From: an uncultured Flavobacteriales bacterium
Lineage (GTDB): Bacteria; Bacteroidota; Bacteroidia; Flavobacteriales_D; Sanyastnellaceae
Direction: 5' to 3'
Length of the DNA stretch: 7,114 nt
NCBI GenBank assembly: GCA_938092195.1
Contig: CALKHD010000099.1
Location: 1-7,114, forward strand
In this document: piece after piece, positions 1 through 6,101 of the stretch
Position numbering within the stretch: the stretch's first letter is position 1
Layout of the letters: each line of letters starts with the position of its first letter
Notes under the pieces: generated by a model
The model's database searches: none
The model's input: only the letters and a program-made list of their open reading frames with translations
Told to the model about the DNA's origin: nothing
Program-made: the position numbers and the translations under genes

Positions 1-717
1 GTTGAATATCCAAGGGTTTCCAATGCTCCCTCGGCCAATCATGATGCCGTCTACGCCGTATTCATTGCGATAGGCCAAGGCCTTCTCGGGCGAGTCAATG
101 TCTCCATTGCCAAACACGGGAATGGTCATTCGGGGATTCTCACGAACGGCGCGGATCAGGTCCCAATCGGCTTGGCCCTTGTACATCTGAGCCCGGGTGC
201 GACCATGGATGGAAATGGCTTGAATGCCCGCGTCTTGCAAACGCTCGGCGACTTCGACGATGTATTTGGTGCTGTCGTCCCACCCCAGCCGTGTCTTCAC
301 CGTCACAGGAAGGTCCACCGCCTCCACAATCTCCTTGGTCATGGAGACCATCTTCGGGATGTCTTGAAGGATTCCGGCCCCAGCGCCTTTGCAGGCGACC
401 TTCTTAACGGGGCATCCGTAATTGATGTCGAGAACGTCCGGTCCAGACGCTTCCGAAATTTCTGCAGCCCGGCGCATGGACTCGATTTCCGAACCAAAGA
501 TTTGAATGCCGACGGGGCGCTCTTTCTCGTAGATGTCCAGTTTTTGGCGGCTCTTCGCGGCATCGCGAATGAGGCCTTCAGAGCTGATGAACTCGGTGTA
601 CATCATGTCTGCACCGTGCTCTTTGCACAAGGCACGAAACGGGGGATCGCTCACATCCTCCATGGGGGCGAGCAGCAGCGGGAAGTCTCCGAGTTCAACC
701 GGACCAATGCGGACCAT
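1..717 (-). CDS. dusB: tRNA-dihydrouridine synthase DusB, partial (C-terminus beyond left edge)
   Basis: This gene encodes an FMN-dependent enzyme that uses NADPH to reduce specific uridines in the tRNA D-loop to dihydrouridine. The 239 visible residues form the TIM-barrel catalytic domain. Near the N-terminus is LLLAPMEDVSDPPFR (residues 14-28), followed by QIFGS (72-76). INYGCPVKKV (98-107) contains the catalytic cysteine C102. TVKTRLGW (139-146) has the FMN-contacting lysine, and IHGRTR (170-175) has a conserved histidine. FGNGDI (202-207) and IGRGSIGNPW (227-236) bind the FMN phosphate. Family members are usually about 320-340 residues, so roughly 90 are missing, including the helical tRNA-binding domain. 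The ATG at 717 gives the standard N-terminus and lies 9 nt after the permease stop codon, so this is probably the last visible gene of the operon. The family is certain. The DusB subtype follows from motif wording and from the usual form in Bacteroidota. Confidence 0.95.
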   Translation of the reverse strand, partial: MVRIGPVELGDFPLLLAPMEDVSDPPFRALCKEHGADMMYTEFISSEGLIRDAAKSRQKLDIYEKERPVGIQIFGSEIESMRRAAEISEASGPDVLDINYGCPVKKVACKGAGAGILQDIPKMVSMTKEIVEAVDLPVTVKTRLGWDDSTKYIVEVAERLQDAGIQAISIHGRTRAQMYKGQADWDLIRAVRENPRMTIPVFGNGDIDSPEKALAYRNEYGVDGIMIGRGSIGNPWIFN

Positions 718-726
718 GTTGCAAAA

Positions 727-1971
727 TTAAGCCGCGTTGGGCGCCATTCGGCGAACCAAATACGTGACCATGGATGCACTGAAGGTGCCACCCACACCAA
801 GGACCACAAGAACCACCCCCATGACATCGCCCCAGCGCAGTGAAACCGGGTAGGCGGGAACCATGGCTCCTTCTATGCGGACCCAACCAAATTTGGCTTG
901 AAGACCCACCAATGACAGGCCAATGACAACGCCAATGGTCGCTCCAAGGGCATTGATGAGGATGCCTTGCCAACTGAACACTTTGCGAATTTCTCGTGGG
1001 GTCATGCCCATGGCCGACAGCGTGGCGATGTCCCTTTTTTTGTCGAGCAAGAGCATGGTCAATGCAGCCAAAATGTTGAACGCGGCCACCACCAAAATGA
1101 AGCTCAGGATGGCGAATGTGGCCCATTTTTCTGCCCGGCTGGTGGAGTGGATCAGCGCGTTCTTTTCCCGGCGTGTTCTTGTAGTGAGCCCCTCTGGAAG
1201 CGACGCTTCCAAGTCGCTTCTTAGGTCTTCTAAATCCCAATCGGGGGTGGGAACCAATTCAATTCGGGAGACTTGACCGCTCCGCTGTAAGACGCTTTGG
1301 GCAAAATCCAAGGGCGAGACGATGTACCTGGAGTCGATGTCTGCATTGACCGAAAACGTGCCACACACAGGCAGCCTCTCTGTGACCAGCATTCTTTCCA
1401 CGCCGCTCCCAAAGAGCGATATGCCCCTGGCGCTGCTGAGGCTCCGTCCCCTCTTGGGTGCGCTCACTGTCAAATGCAATGGGGACTCTGGATTCAGCGG
1501 CAGTCTCAATTGACTGGCTACGCCCAGGCCTACGTATCCGCATGGACCTCCTGTGGTGTCTGCCCGAAGCACATCGCCCCTGCGAAGCCGGTTCTGTAGC
1601 CCGGTTTGTCGGGCATGACTTGGACTGAAACCCAGCAAAGTGCAAACCACGGGCTCTCCCTGCTGGCGCACCACAACATCTTGCTCCAACACTCCCCCTG
1701 CCCAGTCCACACCGGGGTGGGTCCTGAGACTGTCCACCCATGCGGCATCCATGATCCTGCCCTCTGAAGGCAACACCGCCAGCTCTGTGTCCAAGCTTGA
1801 GAACAAGTCTTCCACCAGCTCCTCAATCCCATTGAATGCGCTGAGGATGGCAATCATGGCGGCGCAGACAGCGGCCACAACAACCACTGAAATGCCAGAG
1901 ACCAGATGAATCAGGCGCTGGGATTTTCGGGACCAGAGGTACCGGCGTGCGATGCGAAAAGGAACATTCAC
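727..1971 (-). CDS. FtsX/LolC/LolE-type ABC transporter permease
   Basis: This is an inner-membrane permease of the MacB/FtsX fold, related to LolC/LolE, which extract lipoproteins from the inner membrane together with the ATPase LolD. The 414 residues show the family layout: a cytoplasmic N-terminus with IARRYLWSRK (7-16), TM1 (about 22-46), a large periplasmic domain (about 50-280), and three C-terminal helices (about 285-308, 333-358, 384-407). The loop DKKRDIATLSAMGMTPREI (310-328) after TM2 is the conserved FtsX segment that contacts the ATPase; LolC has a very similar stretch. Length matches LolC/E (about 400). The start is GTG at 1971, 9 nt after the rbfA stop; no ATG nearby keeps the N-terminal motif. 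No ATPase partner is encoded in the window, so it must come from elsewhere. Lipoprotein transport is inferred from family resemblance; another FtsX-type role is possible. Confidence 0.9.
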   Translation of the reverse strand: MNVPFRIARRYLWSRKSQRLIHLVSGISVVVVAAVCAAMIAILSAFNGIEELVEDLFSSLDTELAVLPSEGRIMDAAWVDSLRTHPGVDWAGGVLEQDVVVRQQGEPVVCTLLGFSPSHARQTGLQNRLRRGDVLRADTTGGPCGYVGLGVASQLRLPLNPESPLHLTVSAPKRGRSLSSARGISLFGSGVERMLVTERLPVCGTFSVNADIDSRYIVSPLDFAQSVLQRSGQVSRIELVPTPDWDLEDLRSDLEASLPEGLTTRTRREKNALIHSTSRAEKWATFAILSFILVVAAFNILAALTMLLLDKKRDIATLSAMGMTPREIRKVFSWQGILINALGATIGVVIGLSLVGLQAKFGWVRIEGAMVPAYPVSLRWGDVMGVVLVVLGVGGTFSASMVTYLVRRMAPNAA

Positions 1972-1980
1972 GGCAGGAAA

Positions 1981-2331
1981 TTAGCCGCCTTTGAGCAAGC
2001 CGTCGATCTCATCGTATCGGTCCAAGCTGTCGTCGAGAAAAAAACGGAGCTCTGGCATCTTGCGAAGGTGCTTGCCCACCTTTCCCGCCAAGTCTTTGCG
2101 CACATGGAACGCTTCGGATTGGACCAATGCCAGTCCTTCCTGTGGGGTGCCCACCGAGGCCACGGGCATGAAGCTCAAATAAATGCGCGCAAGGGACAAG
2201 TCCGGAGTTAACCTCACTGTGGTGACCGTGATGAAATGCCCTCCAAAACGGATAGAGGATTCCCGCTGCAGGTATGAACCGAGTTCACGTTGAAGCAATG
2301 CGCCAATGCGCTCTTGTCGAATGCCAGCCAT
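1981..2331 (-). CDS. rbfA: 30S ribosome-binding factor RbfA
   Basis: RbfA binds the immature 30S subunit near the 5' end of 16S rRNA and is needed for late 16S maturation and cold adaptation. The 116-residue product has the expected size and its single KH-like domain. The N-terminus RQERIGALLQREL (5-17) is typical. VTTVRLTPDLSLARIYLS (36-53) is the core beta strand pair, and LRKMPELRFFLDDSLDR (89-105) is the family's C-terminal signature. The reading frame extends upstream to 2367, but those 12 extra residues would overlap the preceding gene. ATG at 2331 is preferred because it gives the standard N-terminus and lies one base after that gene's TAA. It sits tightly between a secreted protein gene and the permease. 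Its nearness to an FtsX-type permease is an arrangement I recall from other Bacteroidota, not something tested here. Confidence 0.95.
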   Translation of the reverse strand: MAGIRQERIGALLQRELGSYLQRESSIRFGGHFITVTTVRLTPDLSLARIYLSFMPVASVGTPQEGLALVQSEAFHVRKDLAGKVGKHLRKMPELRFFLDDSLDRYDEIDGLLKGG

Positions 2332-2332
2332 G

Positions 2333-3208
2333 TTAGGGGTCGATGCGGATTTTATGCCGGGAGCCATCTGGCATCACGGCGATGAGGATTCCACCGGTGA
2401 GCGGAACGGCGATGGGCCGGTGACTTTCAAACGCAGTCAAGAGCCGACCGGTCAAGTCGTATAGGTGAATGCTTCCAAGAAGCGCGGGTCCTGACCAAGT
2501 CAGTTGGCCGGAGCGGACGTGCCATTGGCCACCCGATGGCGTCAAGTCGGTCAGGCCAGTGACCTTCATGCTGTCCAAGCATCCGGGATGCGCAGGCAAC
2601 CAAGTGGTGTCCAATTCAAAGTCGTGTCGAAGCTGTCCATCCTCCACCAAACAGGCCGCATGGGGATCCCAATCGGCGATGCACAAATAGGCGGCAGGCC
2701 CCATTGGACCATTTTCTGAACCCAGTCCTTCAATCCAATGCTCCACAAAATTTTCGTTGTCGGGCAGCAATTGAATGGTCAATCGCCGGCTCACGGTTCC
2801 ATCGGTCCATGTGAAGGGTTGGACATCGAGACATGTGATGGTGTTCCACACGCAATTCGGAGCGGCCATGCTGTCGCCGGGTTCCATGCCAAAATCAAAC
2901 CACAGTGTGCCCGGGTCCAGTTCCAAATCCCAGCGCATCCAGACTTCTCCAGTTTCGGGATTTTCATGGAACCAACCGGCAAAACCAGGCGTGGGACTGC
3001 CCTCGTGTTGGATGTTGAGGAGGTGCCACAATGAACCATCTCCAAGGACGGTGTCACTTTCTATGGAGTATGAGACGGGCGTGGGCAGCCACCCCCCTTC
3101 CACGCCACACCAGGTTCGTCCCTGCTGGAGCATGGGGGCAAACGTTTCTTGGGCCTTCGTGGTCAAGCCAAGGGCCACCATGGCCATGAGAATCACAGGA
3201 GAACGCAT
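2333..3208 (-). CDS. Secreted protein of unknown function with a T9SS-type C-terminal sorting domain
   Basis: I do not recognise a specific family. The 291-residue product starts with a signal peptide: MRSPV, a hydrophobic core, and a probable cleavage site after A19 or Q20 (TKAQ-ETF). The mature part is rich in Trp, Gly and Asp. It carries phrases such as DTVLGDGSLWHLL (52-64) and HENPETGEVWMR (81-92), which recall beta-rich exported proteins of Bacteroidota. It has six cysteines (C34, C119, C126, C176, C186, C210), which would suit disulfides outside the cytoplasm. The last 48 residues look like a type A T9SS sorting domain: IHLYDLTGRLL (247-257), a Gly-Gly turn, a strand ILIAVMPDG (274-282) and a basic end KIRI. 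The Tyr/Val-rich final strand is degenerate. The likely fate is outer-membrane translocation and surface attachment or release. ATG at 3208 lies 2 nt after the hflX stop, so it is inside the operon. Function is unknown. Confidence 0.85.
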   Translation of the reverse strand: MRSPVILMAMVALGLTTKAQETFAPMLQQGRTWCGVEGGWLPTPVSYSIESDTVLGDGSLWHLLNIQHEGSPTPGFAGWFHENPETGEVWMRWDLELDPGTLWFDFGMEPGDSMAAPNCVWNTITCLDVQPFTWTDGTVSRRLTIQLLPDNENFVEHWIEGLGSENGPMGPAAYLCIADWDPHAACLVEDGQLRHDFELDTTWLPAHPGCLDSMKVTGLTDLTPSGGQWHVRSGQLTWSGPALLGSIHLYDLTGRLLTAFESHRPIAVPLTGGILIAVMPDGSRHKIRIDP

Positions 3209-3210
3209 GC

Positions 3211-4389
3211 TCAGTAAAGGAAGTGATTGTGCGGAAACCGCTGAACGTGAAGCTCACGGACTTCGGCATACAAGACTTCGCGAAGGCTGTCCATGCCTTC
3301 TTTGGTCTTGGCAGACAAGAAGAGCACGGGCCCGTCGTGCTGGGCAAACTGGTGTCGCAAGCCTTCGATGAGGTGCTCCCGATCCACCTCGCCAGAGGGG
3401 TCCTCGAGTGGGTCAATCTTGTTGAAGATGAGCATGGTGCGCTGTGCGCCCGCACCAATTTCGGCCAGGGTCTCCTCGACCACCTTCAAATGGTCTTCGA
3501 ACTGGGGGTGAGACACGTCGATGATGTGCACGAGGAGATCGCTTTCGCGGGTTTCATCCAAGGTGCTTTTGAAGCTTTCCACCAATTGGTGGGGCAGCTT
3601 GCGGATGAAGCCCACTGTATCGCTCAGCAGAAAGGGCAGGTTGTGCACGACCACTTTGCGAACGGTGGTGTCAAGGGTGGCAAACAGCTTGTTTTCCGCG
3701 AACACCTCAGACTTGGACAGCCGGTTCATCAGGGTGGACTTGCCGGCATTGGTGTAGCCCACCAAAGCCACCCTTACCAGGGCGCCGCGGTTGCCTCGCT
3801 GCGTGGCCATTTGTCGGTCGATGGCCGCGAGGTCCTTTTTGAGTGCACTGATTCTGTCGCGAATGATCCTTCGGTCGGTCTCGATTTCTTTTTCTCCTGG
3901 ACCCTTCATACCGATGCCACCTTTCTGCTTTTGAAGGTGGGTCCACATGTTGGTCAGCCGTGGCAAGAGGTATTGGTATTGGGCCAATTCTACTTGCGTT
4001 TTGGCATGCGCAGTTCGGGCGCGCTGGGCGAAGATGTCGAGGATCAAGTTGGCGCGGTCCAGGACCTTGGTTTCGGGCAAGGCCTCGCCGAGGTTTCGCA
4101 ATTGAGAAGGACTCAACTCGTCATCGAATATGAGCAGGTCGATGTCGTTTTCTTCGATGTACTCTGCGATTTCTTGGAATTTGCCCTTGCCGACAAAGGT
4201 TCGGACGTCGGGGTGGTCCAAGCTCTGCGTGAAGGTTTGAATGGTCTCAGCATTGGCGGTGCGCGCCAAAAACTCCAATTCATCGAGGTACTCTGCAAGC
4301 AACGCGCGAGGCTGGTCACGGGTGGCCAGGCCCACCAAGATGGCCCGCTCGGGTTTGCCATCTTTTCTGGCTAGCGGTTTTTCCAGCAT
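3211..4389 (-). CDS. hflX: GTPase HflX (ribosome-associated, ribosome rescue/splitting)
   Basis: HflX is a translational GTPase of the Obg-HflX superfamily. It binds the 50S subunit and splits stalled 70S ribosomes, for example after heat stress. The 392 residues show the full architecture. An N-terminal domain contains FVGKGK (65-70) and IFDDELSPSQLRNL (87-100). A linker holds GGIGMKGPGEKEIETDRR (157-174), the hallmark of the family, followed by a coiled helix pair. The G domain has G1 GYTNAGKST (211-219), a G2 threonine in TTVRK (241-245), G3 DTVG (257-260), G4 NKID (323-326) and G5 SAK (359-361). All nucleotide-binding motifs are intact, so it should be active. The ATG at 4389 directly follows the TAA of the cytochrome gene (TAAATG), which suggests translational coupling. 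The C-terminal extension is short, ending about 30 residues after G5. Confidence 0.97.
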   Translation of the reverse strand: MLEKPLARKDGKPERAILVGLATRDQPRALLAEYLDELEFLARTANAETIQTFTQSLDHPDVRTFVGKGKFQEIAEYIEENDIDLLIFDDELSPSQLRNLGEALPETKVLDRANLILDIFAQRARTAHAKTQVELAQYQYLLPRLTNMWTHLQKQKGGIGMKGPGEKEIETDRRIIRDRISALKKDLAAIDRQMATQRGNRGALVRVALVGYTNAGKSTLMNRLSKSEVFAENKLFATLDTTVRKVVVHNLPFLLSDTVGFIRKLPHQLVESFKSTLDETRESDLLVHIIDVSHPQFEDHLKVVEETLAEIGAGAQRTMLIFNKIDPLEDPSGEVDREHLIEGLRHQFAQHDGPVLFLSAKTKEGMDSLREVLYAEVRELHVQRFPHNHFLY

Positions 4390-4725
4390 TTACTCGCGGA
4401 ACCGTTCAATGTATTGTGCCACAGCCCGAATTTCAGACCGGTTGAGGGTGCCCTTTTGTCCGGGCATGGTGCCTTTGCCGTAGGTGACCAAGGCCACCCT
4501 TTCGGCCAGCGACAAATTGGATTGGCTCAAGTCAGGTGACTTGGAAGCCATGAGCTTTCCATCGTCCCCATGACAAAGTGAGCATTTTCGGATGTACAGT
4601 GCCCTGGCTTCTGCCTCTGTTAATTCTTGTGCCGTCTCTTTCGCGGGTGCTTCATCGGGGTTTCCGCAGCCCACTCCGAGCCCGGCTACCGCCATCAAAA
4701 GCATCAGTAATGGACCGTGCTTCAC
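4390..4725 (-). CDS. Small lipoprotein c-type cytochrome (single haem)
   Basis: This encodes a monohaem cytochrome c anchored by a lipid. From the GTG at 4725 the product has 111 residues. The N-terminus MKHG is followed by a hydrophobic stretch and the lipobox LGVGC, with the lipidated Cys at residue 20. A short Ala/Glu-rich linker leads to the cytochrome domain. CSLCH (48-52) is the CxxCH haem-attachment motif, and M87 in GTMPG is the likely sixth ligand. The C-terminal helix IRAVAQYIERFR is typical of class I cytochromes. It would carry electrons at the periplasmic face of a membrane. The frame also permits TTG at 4731 and GTG at 4728. I prefer 4725 because its GTG overlaps the upstream TGA as GTGA, a common coupled arrangement. 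The upstream gene encodes a candidate haem b membrane protein. The partner and electron donor are unknown. Confidence 0.9.
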   Translation of the reverse strand: MKHGPLLMLLMAVAGLGVGCGNPDEAPAKETAQELTEAEARALYIRKCSLCHGDDGKLMASKSPDLSQSNLSLAERVALVTYGKGTMPGQKGTLNRSEIRAVAQYIERFRE

Positions 4726-5174
4726 CACCAACCGTAGGCTTCAAACCCTTCGCGGAAGGGCCAAGGAATGCTGGAGAGGATGAGCAGGAGTGCCACGGTG
4801 AACCAGATGGCCTGCCGGCGGAATTTGCTCTTGTCGTCCGCAGCACGCTTGGCCAGGCTGTGTCCAAGTGTTCCCAGAACCACGGCCAAAAGCATGGTGA
4901 CCATGTGTTCCAAGGAGAAAAAACGCTGAACCGCATTGGCCATGGTGTTGGGATCTCCGAGCTTCCCGGCCCAGCCTTTGCCGAAATAGAGGAAAAAGCC
5001 CAAGACCAATTGAAGGTGCAATGAGATCATGGTGAACAGCCCGCGTTTGCGGTCGCCGTCTCCAAAGGAGCGTCCGGAGGACATGCCCGTGAACGCCTTG
5101 ACAATCGAAAGTATAAGGAGCACCAAGACGACCCAGCGGAGTGTCCCGTGCAGATGTTGGATACCAGTCAGCAT
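4722..5174 (-). CDS. Four-helix membrane protein, cytochrome b-like (Bacteroidota family)
   Basis: This is an integral membrane protein of 150 residues with four predicted helices (about 12-30, 47-64, 88-107, 121-138). It resembles a family common in Bacteroidota that databases often label 'cytochrome B', sometimes carelessly. Characteristic stretches are HLHGTLRWVVLV near the start, HLQLVLGFFLYF (53-64) and the ending IPWPFREGFEAYGW. Histidines H9, H53, H90 (in EHMVTML) and H105 lie in or at the ends of helices 1-3 and could ligate haem b; this is inference. The frame continues upstream to 5231, but that would overlap the divergent gene. ATG at 5174 gives the family-like N-terminus MLTGIQHLHG. 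It is the first gene of the operon. Its TGA overlaps the start of the lipoprotein cytochrome c, suggesting the two work together in electron transfer. No biochemical role can be stated. Confidence 0.8.
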   Translation of the reverse strand: MLTGIQHLHGTLRWVVLVLLILSIVKAFTGMSSGRSFGDGDRKRGLFTMISLHLQLVLGFFLYFGKGWAGKLGDPNTMANAVQRFFSLEHMVTMLLAVVLGTLGHSLAKRAADDKSKFRRQAIWFTVALLLILSSIPWPFREGFEAYGWW

Positions 5175-5178
5175 GGGG

Positions 5179-5186
5179 CGAAGATA
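5179..5186 (-). promoter_or_regulatory. Candidate Bacteroidota -7 element for the seven-gene operon
   Basis: On the minus strand the octamer TATCTTCG matches the Bacteroidota -7 consensus TAnnTTTG at all but one fixed position. It ends 4 nt before the ATG at 5174, so a transcript from it would be leaderless or nearly so. I see no convincing TTG-type -33 element at the right distance. The whole divergent spacer is only 30 nt (5175-5204), so any promoter for the operon must lie here or inside the start of the divergent dehydrogenase gene. The match is short and could be chance. Confidence 0.22.
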
Positions 5187-5204
5187 CGGGGGTAACTTGC
5201 GCCC

Positions 5205-5981
5205 ATGCAGATGGAACTCCACGGAAAGCACGCTTTGGTGTGCGGGGCTTCACAGGGCATTGGTTTCGCCGCGGCACGCGAGCTGGCCAGCCTTGGGGCC
5301 AAGTGCACCTTGTTGGCCCGCAATGAGGCCCGATTGAAAGCCGCCGTAGACGCGTTGCCAGGGGAAGGCCATTCTTTTTTGGTGGCGGACTTCACCGACC
5401 CAATGAGCGTCAGTGAGGCGGCCGAAAAAGCTGCGGCAATGCAGCCCGTGGATGTGCTCATCAACAACACAGGAGGACCTCCAGGGGGACCAGCCCATGC
5501 GGCGGACCCTCAGGATTACCTCTCGGCTTTCAATCAACACTTGATTTGCAATCAAAGGCTGGTTCAGGCGGTTTTGCCCAGCATGAGGTCCACCGGAGGA
5601 GGCCGCATTGTCAATGTGATTTCGACCTCAGTCAAACAGCCGTTGGACGGACTGGGGGTGTCCAATACAGTCCGCGGTGCTGTGGCGAATTGGGCCAAGA
5701 CATTGGCCAATGAGTTGGGTCCCGATGGCATCACCGTGAACAACGTGCTGCCAGGGGCCACCCGGACCGCTCGGCTCGATCAAATTGCCGAAGCCAAAGC
5801 GGCAAAGACGGGCTCCACGCCGGAGCAAGTGTTGTCCAACATGGCGAATGCCGTTCCCCTGAAGCGCTTGGGAGAAGCCCATGAAATTGGGGCCGCCATT
5901 GCTTTTTTGTGCAGTCCGGCTGCGGCTTACATCAGTGGAGTCAACCTTCCTGTAGACGGCGGGCGCACCCGTTCTCTCTGA
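5205..5981 (+). CDS. SDR-family oxidoreductase-like protein lacking the Tyr/Lys active-site pair
   Basis: This is a short-chain dehydrogenase/reductase fold protein of 258 residues, the usual length. The nucleotide-binding glycine motif GASQGIG (14-20) follows LVC, replacing the usual T-G start with C-G. NNTG (87-90) takes the place of NNAG, followed by an unusual GGPPGGP turn. IVNVISTS (135-142) contains the catalytic-serine region. At the expected YxxxK site the sequence reads SNTVR, so Ser153 and Arg157 replace the Tyr and Lys. The rest of the fold is regular: TLANELGPDGITVNNVLPG (166-184) and ISGVNLPVDGG (243-253). This fits the group that conserved-domain collections call 'BKR-like', described as lacking a perfect cofactor motif and catalytic tetrad. 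Reactivity and substrate are unknown, and 'oxoacyl-ACP reductase' labels should not be trusted. ATG 5205 is chosen; ATG 5211 is a close alternative. It is divergent from the cytochrome operon. Confidence 0.92.
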   Translation: MQMELHGKHALVCGASQGIGFAAARELASLGAKCTLLARNEARLKAAVDALPGEGHSFLVADFTDPMSVSEAAEKAAAMQPVDVLINNTGGPPGGPAHAADPQDYLSAFNQHLICNQRLVQAVLPSMRSTGGGRIVNVISTSVKQPLDGLGVSNTVRGAVANWAKTLANELGPDGITVNNVLPGATRTARLDQIAEAKAAKTGSTPEQVLSNMANAVPLKRLGEAHEIGAAIAFLCSPAAAYISGVNLPVDGGRTRSL

Positions 5982-5996
5982 AGTTCAGGTCATTGG

Positions 5997-6011
5997 GCTT
6001 GGCAACCAAGC
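5997..6011 (+). other. Small inverted repeat after the dehydrogenase gene
   Basis: GCTTGG (5997-6002) and CCAAGC (6006-6011) form a perfect six-base-pair stem with a three-base CAA loop, 15 nt after the stop codon of the SDR gene. No T-tract follows, so it is a poor intrinsic terminator on its own. It could protect the 3' end of the mRNA from exonucleases or be chance. Confidence 0.35.
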
Positions 6012-6042
6012 GAGGCTGAAAACATTCATGCCGCGTTAGATG

Positions 6043-6070
6043 CAATCGAGACCGCTTGATTGTATTTTTA
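6043..6070 (+). terminator. Probable intrinsic terminator between the dehydrogenase gene and gdhA
   Basis: CAATCGAG (6043-6050) pairs with CTTGATTG (6055-6062), giving an eight-pair stem with one G-U wobble and a four-base ACCG loop. It is followed at once by TATTTTTA. A T-rich tract right after a short-loop stem is the classic layout of a Rho-independent terminator on the plus strand. The stem has only moderate G+C, so efficiency may be partial. It lies 61 nt after the SDR stop and 31 nt before the gdhA start, so it could insulate gdhA or act as a leader attenuator for it. Confidence 0.5.
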
Positions 6071-6101
6071 CACCGCACGTCAATCGATACGTCATTTTAC
6101 C

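Noticed and set aside
172..843. A 223-codon open frame on the plus strand across dusB and the end of the permease gene
   Set aside because: It lies antisense to two confidently identified genes, spans their junction, and its translation is His/Arg-rich without a known motif.
3223..4374. A 383-codon open frame on the plus strand lying antisense to hflX
   Set aside because: It mirrors the codons of hflX, which has every expected motif. The antisense translation has no recognisable domain. Long open antisense frames are common opposite G+C-rich genes.
4741..5277. A 178-codon minus-strand frame overlapping the cytochrome b-like gene
   Set aside because: It is in another frame of the same strand as a gene with clear membrane helices and family-like ends. 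Its product is Pro/Arg/His-rich, typical of a shadow frame.
6063..6070. TATTTTTA as a -7 promoter element for gdhA
   Set aside because: It resembles TAnnTTTG, but no TTG lies at the proper upstream distance, and its position directly after a stem fits a terminator T-tract better.
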